Positions 10,834-20,116 of a DNA stretch of 64,000 nt are shown piece by piece. Every line of letters starts with the position of its first letter. Position 1 is the stretch's first letter. Under the pieces are notes generated by a model. That model had not been told where the DNA came from, ran no database searches, and saw nothing but the letters and a program-made list of their open reading frames with translations. Origin of the DNA: DATATJ01 sp963789075 (GTDB taxonomy: Bacteria > Acidobacteriota > Vicinamibacteria > Vicinamibacterales > CAVVIG01). The DNA lies in NCBI GenBank assembly GCA_963789075.1, contig CAWBJQ010000002.1, positions 620,001 to 684,000 on the forward strand. The letters run 5' to 3'. Made by a program: the position numbers and the translations under genes.

Positions 10834-12333
10834 CAGAACCGGAAATAGATGAACGGGTTATAGGTACGCGCGGCCATCTGCATGACCGACGCGGCCAGCA
10901 GCGCCACGAGCGCTGCCGGTACTGACCAGGCCCAGCGTCCACGACTGTTCGCGTTCGCGCGCCAGCGCTGGCACCCAGGGCATCGATCCAATCACGCCGG
11001 CCGCGAGCGCCAGCAGCAGCTCCGGCGTCAGATACCACTGCACGGCGAACGTCGTGGGCATCGCGAGGCCGAGGCCGGCCATCGCCTTCAAATAGGCGAT
11101 CGCGCCCGGGAGCGTATCGGCGCGAAAGAACACCCAGCCGATCATCACGACGAGCAGGGTGTAGCCGTGGAGCAGCACGGATCGGATGACGGCATCGGCC
11201 GCCTCGCCGGGTCCCCAAGGACCCGGTCTACGCGAGGGAATATCGGCAGGGCCAGAGGACCCGGCCTACGCGAGCTGCGCGACACGAGCCGTTCGATCAC
11301 GAGGAACGTGCCGTGAAACAGCCCCCAGATCACGAAGTTCCAGCTGGCGCCGTGCCAGAGCCCACACAGGAAGAACACCGCGACGAGGTTGCCGTACGTC
11401 CGCGCCGGCGAGAGGCGATTGCCGCCGAGCGGCACGTACAGATAATCGCGAAACCAGGTCGAGAGCGAGATGTGCCATCGGCGCCAGAAGTCCTGCACCG
11501 AGTCGGCGATGTACGGCCACCGGAAGTTCTCGGGAAATCGGAAGCCGAACATCCGCCCGAGGCCGATCGCCATGTCGGAGTAGCCGGAGAAGTCGAAGTA
11601 GATCTGCAGCGTGTAGCAGCTGATCCCGAGCCATGCGTGCGCCGCCGAGAGCTGATCGAACGGCAGCGCGAACATCTTGTCTGCCGGCCCGGCGACGATG
11701 TTCGCCACCAGCACTTTCTTGGCGAGCCCGATGATGAACCGGCGCACGCCGTATGCGAAATCGTCGAGCGTGACGATGCGCCTGGCAAGCTGATCGGCGA
11801 GATCGCGGTAGCGGATGATCGGACCCGCGATGAGCTGCGGAAACAGCAGCAGATACAGCGCGGCGTGAACCGGGCTCTTCTGCGCCGTCGCGTCGCGGCG
11901 GTAGACGTCGACGACGTACGAGATGGCGTGGAAGGTGAAGAAGGAGATGCCGATCGGCAGCAGCACGCGCGGCACGACGATCGGGTGCACGTGGAGCGCC
12001 AGGAACAGCGTGTTGACGTTGTCGGCGAAGAAGTTCGCGTACTTGAACAGGCCGAGGACCGCCGAGGTCCACCGTCACGGCAACCGCGAGAATCGGCTTC
12101 GCGCGGCCGGTCGCGCGTCCCCGATCGACGGCAATCGCCATCCAGTAGTTGAACGCGATCGATCCGAGCATCAGCCACGTGAAGGCGCCGCCGCCCGTCG
12201 CGTAGAACACGACGCTGGCGACGAGCAGCAGCCAGTTGCCGTACGCCGAATGCTCCCGGGAGAAGGTGGCGAAATAGAGCGCCAACAGGATCGGGAGGAA
12301 CAGGAAGAGGAAGGTCGGTTCGGTGAAGAGCAC
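10833..12333 (-). CDS. MBOAT-family membrane O-acyltransferase (AlgI-like), interrupted by frame changes
   Basis: The N-terminus (GTG at 12333) reads LFTEPTFLFLFLPILLALYF, the classic AlgI start. After a frame change near 12065 it continues through PIGISFFTFHAISYVVDVYR, WRRWHISLSTWFRDYLYVPL and the catalytic FLCGLWHGASWNF with the conserved His. A second change near 11210 leads to GYTLLVVMIGWVFFRAD and the family-typical end YNPFIYFRF. The protein carries an acyl group across the inner membrane to the AlgJ-like partner. A perfect GGTCC hairpin and a second related word lie within the gene at about 11207-11275, just where the frame is lost, so the linker there may be repeat-derived. The BACON lipoprotein gene ends 16 bases upstream. 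Confidence 0.8.
11207..11275. repeat. GGTCC hairpin pair inside the MBOAT gene
   Basis: Bases 11207-11226 form a perfect 8-bp stem, CCGGGTCC / GGACCCGG, around CCAA. A second degenerate word (GAGGACCCGG) and a shared tail (TCTACGCGAG / CCTACGCGAG) follow to 11275. The same hairpin word occurs between genes at 49954-49995 and 54414-54435. Here it lies within coding sequence. Confidence 0.75.
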
Positions 12334-12349
12334 AGACTCGCTTAGGATA

Positions 12350-13872
12350 TCAACAACGCGAAGCCTGCGGGCACAGGCCGCCGTGGCTCAGAAGAGGCCC
12401 GCCGTGATGATCCTCGGCCTGCGTCACGGTGAACGTCTGATCGACGATCGTCACTGTTCCGACGCGCGACGCGCCTGGGTTCCTGGCCACGACAATCGAA
12501 ACGGTTCCGTTGCCGGTTCCTGACGCGGGCGGCGACACGGCGAGCCAGTCGGCGCCGGAAACAGCGGTCCACGCGCATCCCGGCGCCGGCCGTCACACTC
12601 ACTGAGGCGACACCGCCGCTCGCATCGATCGTCTGTGCCGCTGGGGCGATCGAGTACGTGCACGGCGCGGGCGGCGCCGCTTGCGTGACGGTGAAGGTCT
12701 GGCCCGCGATGGTCAGGGTGCCGATGCGCGCGGTGCTGGTGGCGATTCGCGGCGGCGCTGAATCCGACCGTCCCGTTCCCGGTGCCCGACGCACCACTCG
12801 AGATCAGCAGCCAGTCGGCGTTCGACTGACGCGCTCCACGAGCAGTCGCCTCGCGCAGTCACCGCCACGCTGCCGGTCCCTCCTGCCGCCGGCACGGCCT
12901 GGCTCGACGGCGTGATCGCGAAGCCGCACGCGGCGGCCGGCTGCGTGACGGTCAACGTGACGCCGGCGATCGTCAGCGTTCCGGTTCGTGTCGCTCCGGC
13001 GTTGGCCGCAGCGGTGTAGGCGACCTGCCCGTTGCCAGTGCCCGACGCGCCGGCGGTCACGGTGATCCAACTCGCATTCGAGACGGCCGTCCACGCACAG
13101 CCGGCCGTCGCGGTGACGCCGACCTGCTGCGACCCACCTTCTGCCGCGACAGTCTGGCTCGCCGAGCTCAGCGCGTAGGCGCAAGGCGTCGACGGATTCG
13201 GCGGAGCCGGTGGAGCAGCCGGTGGAGGAGTGGACGCCGCGGCCGCTTGCGTGACGGTGATCGTCTGGCCGGCGACCGTGATGGCGCCGGTCCGCGCGTC
13301 TCCGGCATTCTGACCGCACTGTAAAGGTCGCCGTGCCGTTGCCAGCCGTCGCCGACTGCTTCGTCATCGTCGATCCAGGCGACGCTGCTCGCTGCGGTCC
13401 ATGTGCATGCCGTGGCGCTGGCGGTGACGGTGACGGTGAGCGGACCGCCGGCGGCGGAAACGGTCGCGTCGGGAGACGCAACAGTGAATCGGCAGACGCC
13501 GGCGTCTTGCGCGACGGCGACTTGGGCGTCGTTGACGCTGACCATCGCCCGGCGCGGCGTCGGGTCGGCATTCGCGGCCACGCGGTACGCCACGCTGCCG
13601 CTGCCCTGTCCCGCCGCCTCCGATGTGAGCGTAATCCACGAGGCTCCGCTGGACGCCGTCCACGTGCAGTCGCGCGTGGTATCGATCGTGATGGTGCCGG
13701 TTGCGCCGTCGGCCGGCACCGACGCCAGCGAATTGGTGGCCGACACCTGGCACTTGGGCGCGCTCGGTCCGGTCACAGCGATCGACGATGAGCCGCAGGC
13801 GGATGCAATGAGCGCCACCGCGATCATGACGAGCGGTGCGCGACGCGTGATGCCGTGCGAGCGCGTGCTCAT
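12350..13872 (-). CDS. Lipoprotein with about five tandem BACON-type domains, several frame changes
   Basis: The N-terminus has a lipoprotein signal (VMIAVALIASACGSS, Cys about 26). About five repeats of roughly 85 residues follow, each with the pattern Cys ... GG.G.V.VTA ... C.W.A.S...WI ... GNG.V.Y..A.N ... R.GT.TIAG.....TQ, which is the BACON domain of carbohydrate-binding and surface proteins. The first repeat and most of the second are in one frame; the rest are split over several frames that must be joined. The repetitive, GC-rich sequence makes indel errors likely here. It is the first gene of a minus-strand operon with the MBOAT and AlgJ-like genes, so a role in binding the modified surface glycan is plausible but inferred. 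Confidence 0.7.
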
Positions 13873-14022
13873 TCGCGACCACGCTGCACTGCAAATCGAT
13901 TGCCCGACGCGTGGCCAACGCTGAGGCGAGGCTGGACCGTTTCTTGCCCCAACTACCTCCAGCCGGCAGCTCGACCGTAGCCTTGTGGCGACAACATTCT
14001 CTTTTTAGGGAGATCGCAACAG

Positions 14023-15054
14023 ATGAGTGGAACCGAACGACTCGAACGCGTCTTCTTGCTGGCCGTCACGCTGACGATGGGCCTCGGAATTACCGCGTGT
14101 GGTTCGAAGTCGCCTTCCGCTCCGACGGGCGGCCCGATCGCCAGCGTCGCGCTGAACGCCACGACGATTGGATCAGGAAGTACCGTCCAGGGCACGGTGA
14201 CGCTCAACGCGGCCGCGCCTGCGGGAGGGCTCGCCGTCGCCCTCTCCAGCAGCAACCCCGCCGTCGCGACGGTGCAGGCGTCCGTCACCGTCGCTGCAGG
14301 TGCCTCGAGCGCGACGATCACCGTCACCGGTGTCGCACCGGGCACCGCGACGATTACGGCGACGGCCAGCGGCGGCAGTCAATCATCCACGGTCACGGTG
14401 ACCTCAGGAGTCGCGCTCTCTGCGATCACGCTGAGCCCGACGAGTGTGGTCGGCGGCAATTCAGTCACGGGCACCGCGGTGCTCACCGCTGCGGCCCCGG
14501 CCGGCGGCGCCGTCGTCGCCTTGTCGGGCGGCGATCCGGTCACCGTGCCTGCCAACATGACGGTTGCTGCCGGCGCCACGTCCGGCACGTTTACGATTGC
14601 GACCAGATTGGTTGGCGGAACGATATCTGCCACGATCACGGGTTCGTATGGCGGCGCGTCGGCGTCTGCGACGCTGTCGGTGACCACGCCGCCAACGGCG
14701 ATCGCGAGCTTCGGGGTGACCGGACCCAACGAAACCGACACCTGCGCGTTGAGCAACAACGGCAACACCATCAACTGCACGTTCAACGGCAGCACCTCGG
14801 TGGCGCCCGGAACGATCACGGCGTGGGACTGGTCGTACGCCGTGGCGAAGACGTTCGCGCAGACCACGTCGACGGCGATATTGACCAACCCGACCGTCGA
14901 TTGCAGCCTGGTGCCGCCGCCGCCGTTCCCGACCGGCGTCACGTGGTTTACCATGACCGTCAAGCTGACGATTCACGACAGCAGCGGCAACACGAGCGCG
15001 GAGGCGGTGAACAACGGCGTGCGCCTCTTTCCGCAGGGCACGTGCGGCTATTAG
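14023..15054 (+). CDS. Lipoprotein with Ig-like repeats, 343 residues
   Basis: A lipoprotein signal ends at ITACGS (Cys about 26). Two Ig-like beta-sandwich repeats follow at about 35-125 and 126-220 (each with VTLNAAAPAGG- or VLTAAAPAGG-type and VTVAAGA-type strands), then a C-terminal domain with paired cysteines (TCALSNNGNTINCTF; PTVDCSL). It is probably anchored in the outer membrane or periplasm and exposed for adhesion or glycan contact. It is divergent from the BACON lipoprotein with a 150-base gap that should contain both promoters. GGGAGAT, about 15 bases before the ATG, may serve as the ribosome-binding site. No enzymatic motif is seen. Confidence 0.75.
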   Translation: MSGTERLERVFLLAVTLTMGLGITACGSKSPSAPTGGPIASVALNATTIGSGSTVQGTVTLNAAAPAGGLAVALSSSNPAVATVQASVTVAAGASSATITVTGVAPGTATITATASGGSQSSTVTVTSGVALSAITLSPTSVVGGNSVTGTAVLTAAAPAGGAVVALSGGDPVTVPANMTVAAGATSGTFTIATRLVGGTISATITGSYGGASASATLSVTTPPTAIASFGVTGPNETDTCALSNNGNTINCTFNGSTSVAPGTITAWDWSYAVAKTFAQTTSTAILTNPTVDCSLVPPPPFPTGVTWFTMTVKLTIHDSSGNTSAEAVNNGVRLFPQGTCGY

Positions 15055-15078
15055 TGCTGGTGGACTAAACTTTGAGGA

Positions 15079-15582
15079 ATGAACGAGACGCCGTTAACGC
15101 CTTCGCGCTTGTGGAAGCTCATGACTCCGGATCAGCGCCAGCGGGCCGCGCGCGCATTCTGGAGCGATGAGGAGGCGACCGACGATCAGATCCAGGCGGT
15201 GCTGCTCATCTCGCAGCAGAAGAAGTTCAGACCGAAAACCGTGGTGGGTCTCGACATCGATCGCAAGACGAGGCACCTCGCGAGCCTCGCCTCGCTGCCA
15301 GACCCGCTGGCGGGGCGGGCGCTGATTCTGTATCACCTCGCCGAACAGCGGCCGATGATGAGCGCGTTTCTCGACGCGCTCGGCATCGAGCACGACAGCG
15401 GACTGATCAAGGAAGACGAGGTCAAGCCGGACGCGGCCAAGCTCGCGCCCGCCGCCGCCGGCCTCGCCGGGACGTTTCCCGCCGACGATGTGTCGCTGTA
15501 CCTCAATACGCTGCTCTGCCAGGATCCGGAAACGTGGGGCGGCTTGCGAGACGTGCCTGAGCGTCTCGAGGCAAGAAGCTAG
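15079..15582 (+). CDS. Conserved-looking hypothetical protein, 167 residues
   Basis: A soluble helical protein starting MNETPLTPSRLWKLMTPDQR and containing ARAFWSDEEATDDQIQAVLL, then a C-terminal segment ending ETWGGLRDVPERLEARS. There are no membrane segments or metal motifs. A TTGAGGA sequence 5 bases before the ATG is a reasonable ribosome-binding site. The next gene starts 8 bases after its stop, so it may be the first gene of the transporter operon. I do not recognise the family. Confidence 0.6.
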   Translation: MNETPLTPSRLWKLMTPDQRQRAARAFWSDEEATDDQIQAVLLISQQKKFRPKTVVGLDIDRKTRHLASLASLPDPLAGRALILYHLAEQRPMMSAFLDALGIEHDSGLIKEDEVKPDAAKLAPAAAGLAGTFPADDVSLYLNTLLCQDPETWGGLRDVPERLEARS

Positions 15583-15590
15583 GTCGCGTC

Positions 15591-16620
15591 TTGCGACCCG
15601 CTGCACCGTCGGCGCTCCGTCCGCAGCCATCGAGCCCGGTCGTGGCGGACCGGTACATCGAGCTTGCAGAGTCGCCGCTGGCGCCGGGCACGTCGCCGGT
15701 GCGCATTCACTATCGGGACGTGGGCGCCGGCGCGCCGCTGATGGTGCTCCACGGTGGATGGGGCTACGACATCTATCCGTTCGATCGACAGATCGCCGCG
15801 CTGGCGGCATCGCGGCGAATCGTGATTCCCGACCGCAGCGGCTATGGCGCATCGGGACGTCTGATCACGCAGGAGATCGATTTTCATCGGCGCGCAGCAG
15901 AGGAGACGTTCGCGGTAATCGACGCGCTCGCGCTCGATCGCCCGATCCTGTGGGGACACAGCGACGGCGCCGTCATCGCGCTGTTGATGGGGCTGGCCGC
16001 GCCCGAGCGTGTCGGCGGGTTGATTCTCGAGGCCACGCACCTGTTTCGGCGCAAGCCGGCCTCGCGTCCGTTTTTCGAACTGATGCGGGACAATCCCGAG
16101 GGGCTCGGCGAGCGCGTCACAGGCGTCCTGGCGCGCGAGCACGGCGACGCGGTGGAGGCATCTGATCTCGACAAACGGCGCCGCGTGGCTGCGCCTCGCC
16201 GAACAGGGCGGCGACCTGTACGACGGCCGGTTGTCGGCATTGCAGGTGCCCGTCCTGGTCATTCACGGCGCCCGCGATCCGCGCACGGAGCCGGGTGAGC
16301 TGGATGCGCTGCGCGAGGCTCTCGAGGGCAGGTCGCGCCAATTGGGCAGGTCTAAAGACCTGCGCCACTTCAGTGCTGCCGACGCCAAGCCAGATGAGGC
16401 GCAGGACTTCGCGCCGATGAGCTAGTTCGTGAGCGCAGGACTTCGCTCCGAGACAGTCGTGGCGCAGGACTTTAGTCCTGCCGTCCGCTTCGAAGTATTT
16501 CTGGAAGGTGGGCACAGCCCGCACAGCGCGCCTGCCACGGCCGACGATGTGACACGCGCCGCGACGCAGTTCGTGTCCGCGCTTGGCGCCGGTCTTCCTG
16601 GTCCGTTCGATCGCCGATGA
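15591..16620 (+). CDS. Alpha/beta hydrolase, carrying one frame change and an internal repeat insertion
   Basis: The fold is clear: VLHGGWGYD (oxyanion region), the nucleophile elbow GHSDGA (Ser at about residue 124), then VLVIHGARDPRTEP with the acid Asp, and finally EGGHSPHS with the catalytic His. The frame changes near 16150, fixed by removing one G. At about 16331-16482 the gene contains a palindromic repeat element not found in normal hydrolases. It keeps the reading frame but brings a TAG at 16423-16425 just before the His-containing C-terminus. The final TGA overlaps the ABC ATPase ATG, so the intact gene was once coupled to that operon. It may be inactive, or start a shortened product. 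Confidence 0.7.
16331..16482. repeat. GCAGGAC-type palindromic element inserted in the hydrolase gene
   Basis: The segment contains GCAGGTC-TAAA-GACCTGC (16346-16363), a perfect hairpin, and GCAGGAC-TTTA-GTCCTGC (16464-16481), another, with two further GCGCAGGACTTC words between them. The sequence on both sides codes for one continuous hydrolase. A related copy, GCAGGACT-GA-AGTCCTGC, lies between genes near 24014-24031. The inserted length of about 150 bases is a multiple of three. Confidence 0.7.
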
Positions 16621-17408
16621 TCACGCTCGATCGTGTGTCGCGCACGTTCAGCACACCAGGCGGCGACTCCTATTGCGCGCTCGATCAGATTTCGTTCTCG
16701 ATTCCCGCCGGCACTTTCTGCGCCGTCGTCGGTCCCAGCGGCTGCGGCAAGTCCACGCTGCTGAACATCATCGCGGGCCTCATCCCACCATCGTCGGGCA
16801 CGCTGCGCGTCGGGGGGCGGGAGCTGGCAGGCGTGAATCGCCAGGCGACGTATATGTTTCAGCAGGATGCGCTCCTTCCGTGGAAGGACGTGCGCGACAA
16901 CGTCGCGCTGGGTCTGACGCTGGCCGGCGTCAGCCGGACGGAGGCGCACGCGCGCGCAGACGCGTGGCTCGAGCGCGTGGGTCTGACGGCGTTTGCCCGT
17001 CATTTCCCCGCGCAGTTGTCCGGCGGCATGCGGAAGCGCGTGACGATGGCGCAGAACTGGATCATCGACCGCGACGTGTTGCTGATGGACGAGCCGTTCA
17101 GCGCGCTCGACATCCACACCCGGCAGCGGATGGAAAGCGAGCTGCTGGCGCTCTGGGAATCATCCGGCCGGAAGACCATCGTCTTCGTGACCCACGATCT
17201 CGAAGAGGCGCTCGCGCTCGCCGATCGCGTGATCGTGCTGTCGGCCGGACCGGCGAGCCGCGTGGTGTCGGAGCATGCCGTCCCGATCGACCGCCCGCGC
17301 GACTTAGTGGAACTGCGCACGCAGCCGGCGTTCATCGATCTCTACCGCGCCGTCTGGGCCGATCTGCGCGCTGAAGTGGTCAAGAGCCAGCGTGAGGCGC
17401 GCGCGTGA
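16617..17408 (+). CDS. ABC transporter ATP-binding protein, nitrate/sulfonate/taurine (NitT/TauT) type
   Basis: A 263-residue ATPase with Walker A GPSGCGKST (about 38-46), Q-loop MFQQDALLPWKDV, signature LSGGMRKR, Walker B LLMDEPFSALD and switch His in FVTHDLEEA. The LPWKDVRDNV segment and the spacing are typical of SsuB/TauB/NrtD-like ATPases. It energises import by the adjoining permease and binding protein. It overlaps the hydrolase by ATGA and the permease by GTGA, so the genes are translated as one operon. Sulfonate, taurine, nitrate or a pyrimidine-like solute are all possible substrates; the sequence does not decide. Confidence 0.85.
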   Translation: MITLDRVSRTFSTPGGDSYCALDQISFSIPAGTFCAVVGPSGCGKSTLLNIIAGLIPPSSGTLRVGGRELAGVNRQATYMFQQDALLPWKDVRDNVALGLTLAGVSRTEAHARADAWLERVGLTAFARHFPAQLSGGMRKRVTMAQNWIIDRDVLLMDEPFSALDIHTRQRMESELLALWESSGRKTIVFVTHDLEEALALADRVIVLSAGPASRVVSEHAVPIDRPRDLVELRTQPAFIDLYRAVWADLRAEVVKSQREARA

Positions 17409-18172
17409 CGCGGGTCTTCGCGTGGCAGGTCGGCATCGGCGTTGCGGTCCTCGCGTTCTGGGAGTGGGGCGTCCGCGCGAAGCTGCTCGATCCGTTCTTC
17501 GTCAGCCGCCCCGGCGCCATCGCCGCCCGCATCGGCGCCTGGATGATGAGCGGAACGATCTGGGGCCACCTGGCGGTGACGCTCGAAGAAGCGGTCCTCG
17601 GCCTGATCGTCGGCGGCATTCTCGGGATCGTGCTCGGCTTCGTCCTCGCGCGCTCACCGTTTGCCGCGAGCGTGTCGGATCCGTACATCAAGATGCTGAA
17701 CGCCGTGCCGCGTGTCGTGCTGGCGCCTCTGTTTCTGCTGTGGTTCGGACTCGGCATCTGGTCCAAGGTTGCGCTGGCGGTGACGCTGGTGTTCTTCGTG
17801 ATGTTCTTCAACACGTACCAGGGCGTGCGCGACGCCGACCGCGTGCTCATCGACAACGTCCGGATGCTCGGCGCATCGGAGCGGCAGCTGGTGCGCCATG
17901 TCCTTGTGCCGAGCGCGCTCACCTGGATCTTCTCGAGCCTGCAGACCAGCCTCGGGTTCGCGATGGTGGGGGCGGTTGTGGGAGAGTATCTGGGCTCCGC
18001 GCGTGGCCTCGGCTACATCATTTCTCAGGCTGAAGGCACGTTCGACACGACGGGCGTGTTCGCGGGCATGTTCGTGCTCGCGGTGGTCGTGGTGATCGTG
18101 AGCGCCGGCGTCACACGGGTCGAGCGATACCTTCTGAGGTGGAAAGCCGATAATCGCGGATTGGTCCAATGA
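17405..18172 (+). CDS. ABC transporter permease, NitT/TauT type
   Basis: A 255-residue inner-membrane permease with about six helices. The EAA-type cytoplasmic loop that docks on the ATPase is visible around NVRMLGASERQLVRHVLVPS (about residues 150-170). AVPRVVLAPLFLLWFGLGIW is the characteristic segment of SsuC/TauC-type permeases. The start is GTG at 17405, overlapping the ATPase stop. Its own stop overlaps the start of the binding-protein gene (ATGATG at 18169). A full importer is therefore encoded by three consecutive coupled genes. Confidence 0.85.
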   Translation: MTRVFAWQVGIGVAVLAFWEWGVRAKLLDPFFVSRPGAIAARIGAWMMSGTIWGHLAVTLEEAVLGLIVGGILGIVLGFVLARSPFAASVSDPYIKMLNAVPRVVLAPLFLLWFGLGIWSKVALAVTLVFFVMFFNTYQGVRDADRVLIDNVRMLGASERQLVRHVLVPSALTWIFSSLQTSLGFAMVGAVVGEYLGSARGLGYIISQAEGTFDTTGVFAGMFVLAVVVVIVSAGVTRVERYLLRWKADNRGLVQ

Positions 18173-19231
18173 TGCGTAGAGCTGATCCGATCCGTTTTCC
18201 CTTTGTGTCCTTCGTGTCCTTCGTGTCCTTTGTGTCTTTTGTGTTGATCGTGTCCGCGTCGTGCGGCCCATCGAATCGGACGGGCCGCGGGCCGCGGCAG
18301 ACACACGTGCGGATCGCCATCGGCGGCCAGAATCAGCTGTTGTATCTGCCGACCACGCTGGCGCAGCAGCTCGATTATTATCGCGACGAAGGGCTCGAGG
18401 TGGAGCTGCAGGACTTCGCCGGCGGCTCGAAGGCGCTGCAAGCGCTCGTCGGCGGCAGTGCCGACGTGGTGTCCGGCTTCTACGACCATACGATTCAGAT
18501 GCAGGCGGAAGGGCCGGGAAATGACCGCCTTCGTCTCCATGCTGCGATTTCCGGGGTTGGTGCTCGTCACGTCTCCGCAAGCCGCGGCGGCGGTGAAGAC
18601 CGTCGCCGATCTGAAAGGCCGCATCGTGGGTGTGACCACGGCCGGCTCATCGTCGAACATGCTCTTCAACTATCTGGCGCAGCGCAGCGGTGTGCCGGCG
18701 GACGCCGTCAGCGTCACGGCGATCGGCAGCGCCGCCACCGCCATCGCTGCCATCGAGCACGGCAAGGTGGACGCGGGCATGATGGCGGATCCAGCGTTCA
18801 CGCTCGTGCGCACGCGCAATCCCACCGTGCGCGTGCTCGCCGATCTCAGGCACGCCGAGGGCGTCAGGCAGGCGTTCGGGTCCGACACCTATCCGGCGTC
18901 GGTGCTCTACGCTCAGGGCGGATGGATTCGCGCGAACCGCGAGACGGCGCGGCATCTCGCGCGCGCGATCGTGCGGACGCTCGATTGGATCCAGACGCAC
19001 TCGGCGCAGGACATCGCGGACAAGGCGCCGGCCAGCTTCCGCGGCGAAGATCCCGCGTTGTACGTCGAGGCGTTGAAGAGCTCGCTGTCGATGTTCTCGC
19101 CCGATGGCGCGATGGCCGCCGACGGCGCGGAGTCGGTGCATACTCTGCTGGCGGGCTCCATGCCGAACGTGCGGAACGCGAAGATCGACATGGCGAAAAC
19201 CTATACCAACGAGTTCGTGAGTGGGCGCTAG
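18169..19231 (+). CDS. ABC transporter substrate-binding lipoprotein (NMT1/SsuA-like), signal peptide made from a repeat, one frame change
   Basis: After the signal peptide the protein reads RIAIGGQNQLLYLPTTLAQQ, LDYYRDEGLEVELQDFAGGS and DVVSGFYDHTIQMQAEG, the NMT1/SsuA-type periplasmic fold. The frame changes near 18515 (one extra G) and continues REMTAFVSMLRFPGLVLVTS to the stop at 19229-19231. The h-region of the signal peptide is FVSFVSFVSFVSFV (residues 12-25), four in-frame copies of a 9-base repeat, followed by SASC at residue 32 as an imperfect lipobox. The repeat is the family B word found elsewhere between genes. The gene overlaps the permease upstream and the TauE gene downstream. 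Confidence 0.8.
18196..18246 (+). repeat. TTCGTGTCC 9-bp tandem repeat encoding FVS units in a signal peptide
   Basis: Four consecutive 9-bp units (TTTGTGTCC, TTCGTGTCC, TTCGTGTCC, TTTGTGTCT) followed by TTTGTGTTG. The same word forms palindromes between genes at 5447, 25777, 39582 and 62076. Here it is read in frame as Phe-Val-Ser and provides the hydrophobic core of a secretion signal. Confidence 0.85.
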
Positions 19232-20101
19232 GAGCATCCTGTTCGGCGGCCTCGCCCTCGTGCTCGTCGTGTACCTCGTCGCGCTCGCCCGGGGCGGGCT
19301 CGCCGTGCCGACACTCTTTCAGACGCTCGTCGGCTTCGTCACGGCGTTCTTCGACACCTTGGGCATCGGCTCCTTCGCCACGACGACGGCGGTGTTCAAG
19401 CTGCGGAACATGATTCCGGTGAAGGAAATCCCCGGCACGCTCAACGTCGGCCACACTCTGTCGACCATCGCGCAGGCGTACATCTACACGCAGATCGTCA
19501 AGGTCGATTCGACGACGCTGCTGTTGATGATCCTAGGTGCGATGACCGGCTCCTGGCTGGCGGCCGGCGTGGTCGTGCATTGGCCCCGGCGGCGGATTCA
19601 AATCGCCATGGGCGTGGCGCTGCTCGGCGCGGCGGTGGTGATGCTGGTCTCGCAGCTCAATGCCGTGCCGGGCGGCGGCGACGCGTTCGCACTCTCGGGC
19701 ACGCGGCTCGCCGTCGGCGTGGCGGGCAACTTCGTGCTCGGCGCGCTGATGATGCTCGGCATCGGGCTGTATGCGCCGTGCATGATCCTGATCAGCTTGC
19801 TCGGGATGAACCCGAAGGCGGCGTTCCCGATCATGATGGGCTCGTGCGCGTTTCTGATGCCGTTCAGCAGCGTGCGCTTCATCCGCGCGAAAACGTACAA
19901 CGTGCGGGCGTCGATCGGCCTCGCGCTCGGCGGGCTGCCGGCCGCGATCATCGCCGCCAAGCTCGTGGAGTCGCTTCCACTCTACGCGTCAAATGGCTCG
20001 TCGTCGCCGTCGTCGTTTACACGGCGCTGAACATGCTGCTCACCGCGCGCAAGGAAGAGCGCGTCACCGAAATCATTGCGGCCGACCTGGTTCGCCCCTG
20101 A
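19221..20101 (+). CDS. TauE/SafE-family (DUF81) membrane protein, possible sulfite/sulfoacetate exporter, one frame change
   Basis: About eight transmembrane helices with family-typical segments: FFDTLGIGSFATTTAVFKL near the start, LNVGHTLSTIAQAYIY, and PKAAFPIMMGSCAFLMPFSS later. The C-terminal helix (LVVAVVVYTALNMLLTARKE) is reached after a frame change near 19990, with the true stop at 20099-20101. It begins with GTG at 19221, overlapping the binding-protein gene by 11 bases. TauE/SafE proteins export sulfite or organosulfonates, so its position behind a TauABC-like importer hints at organosulfur use; this is inference from context. Confidence 0.75.
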
Positions 20102-20116
20102 CAGTCACCCCACACG

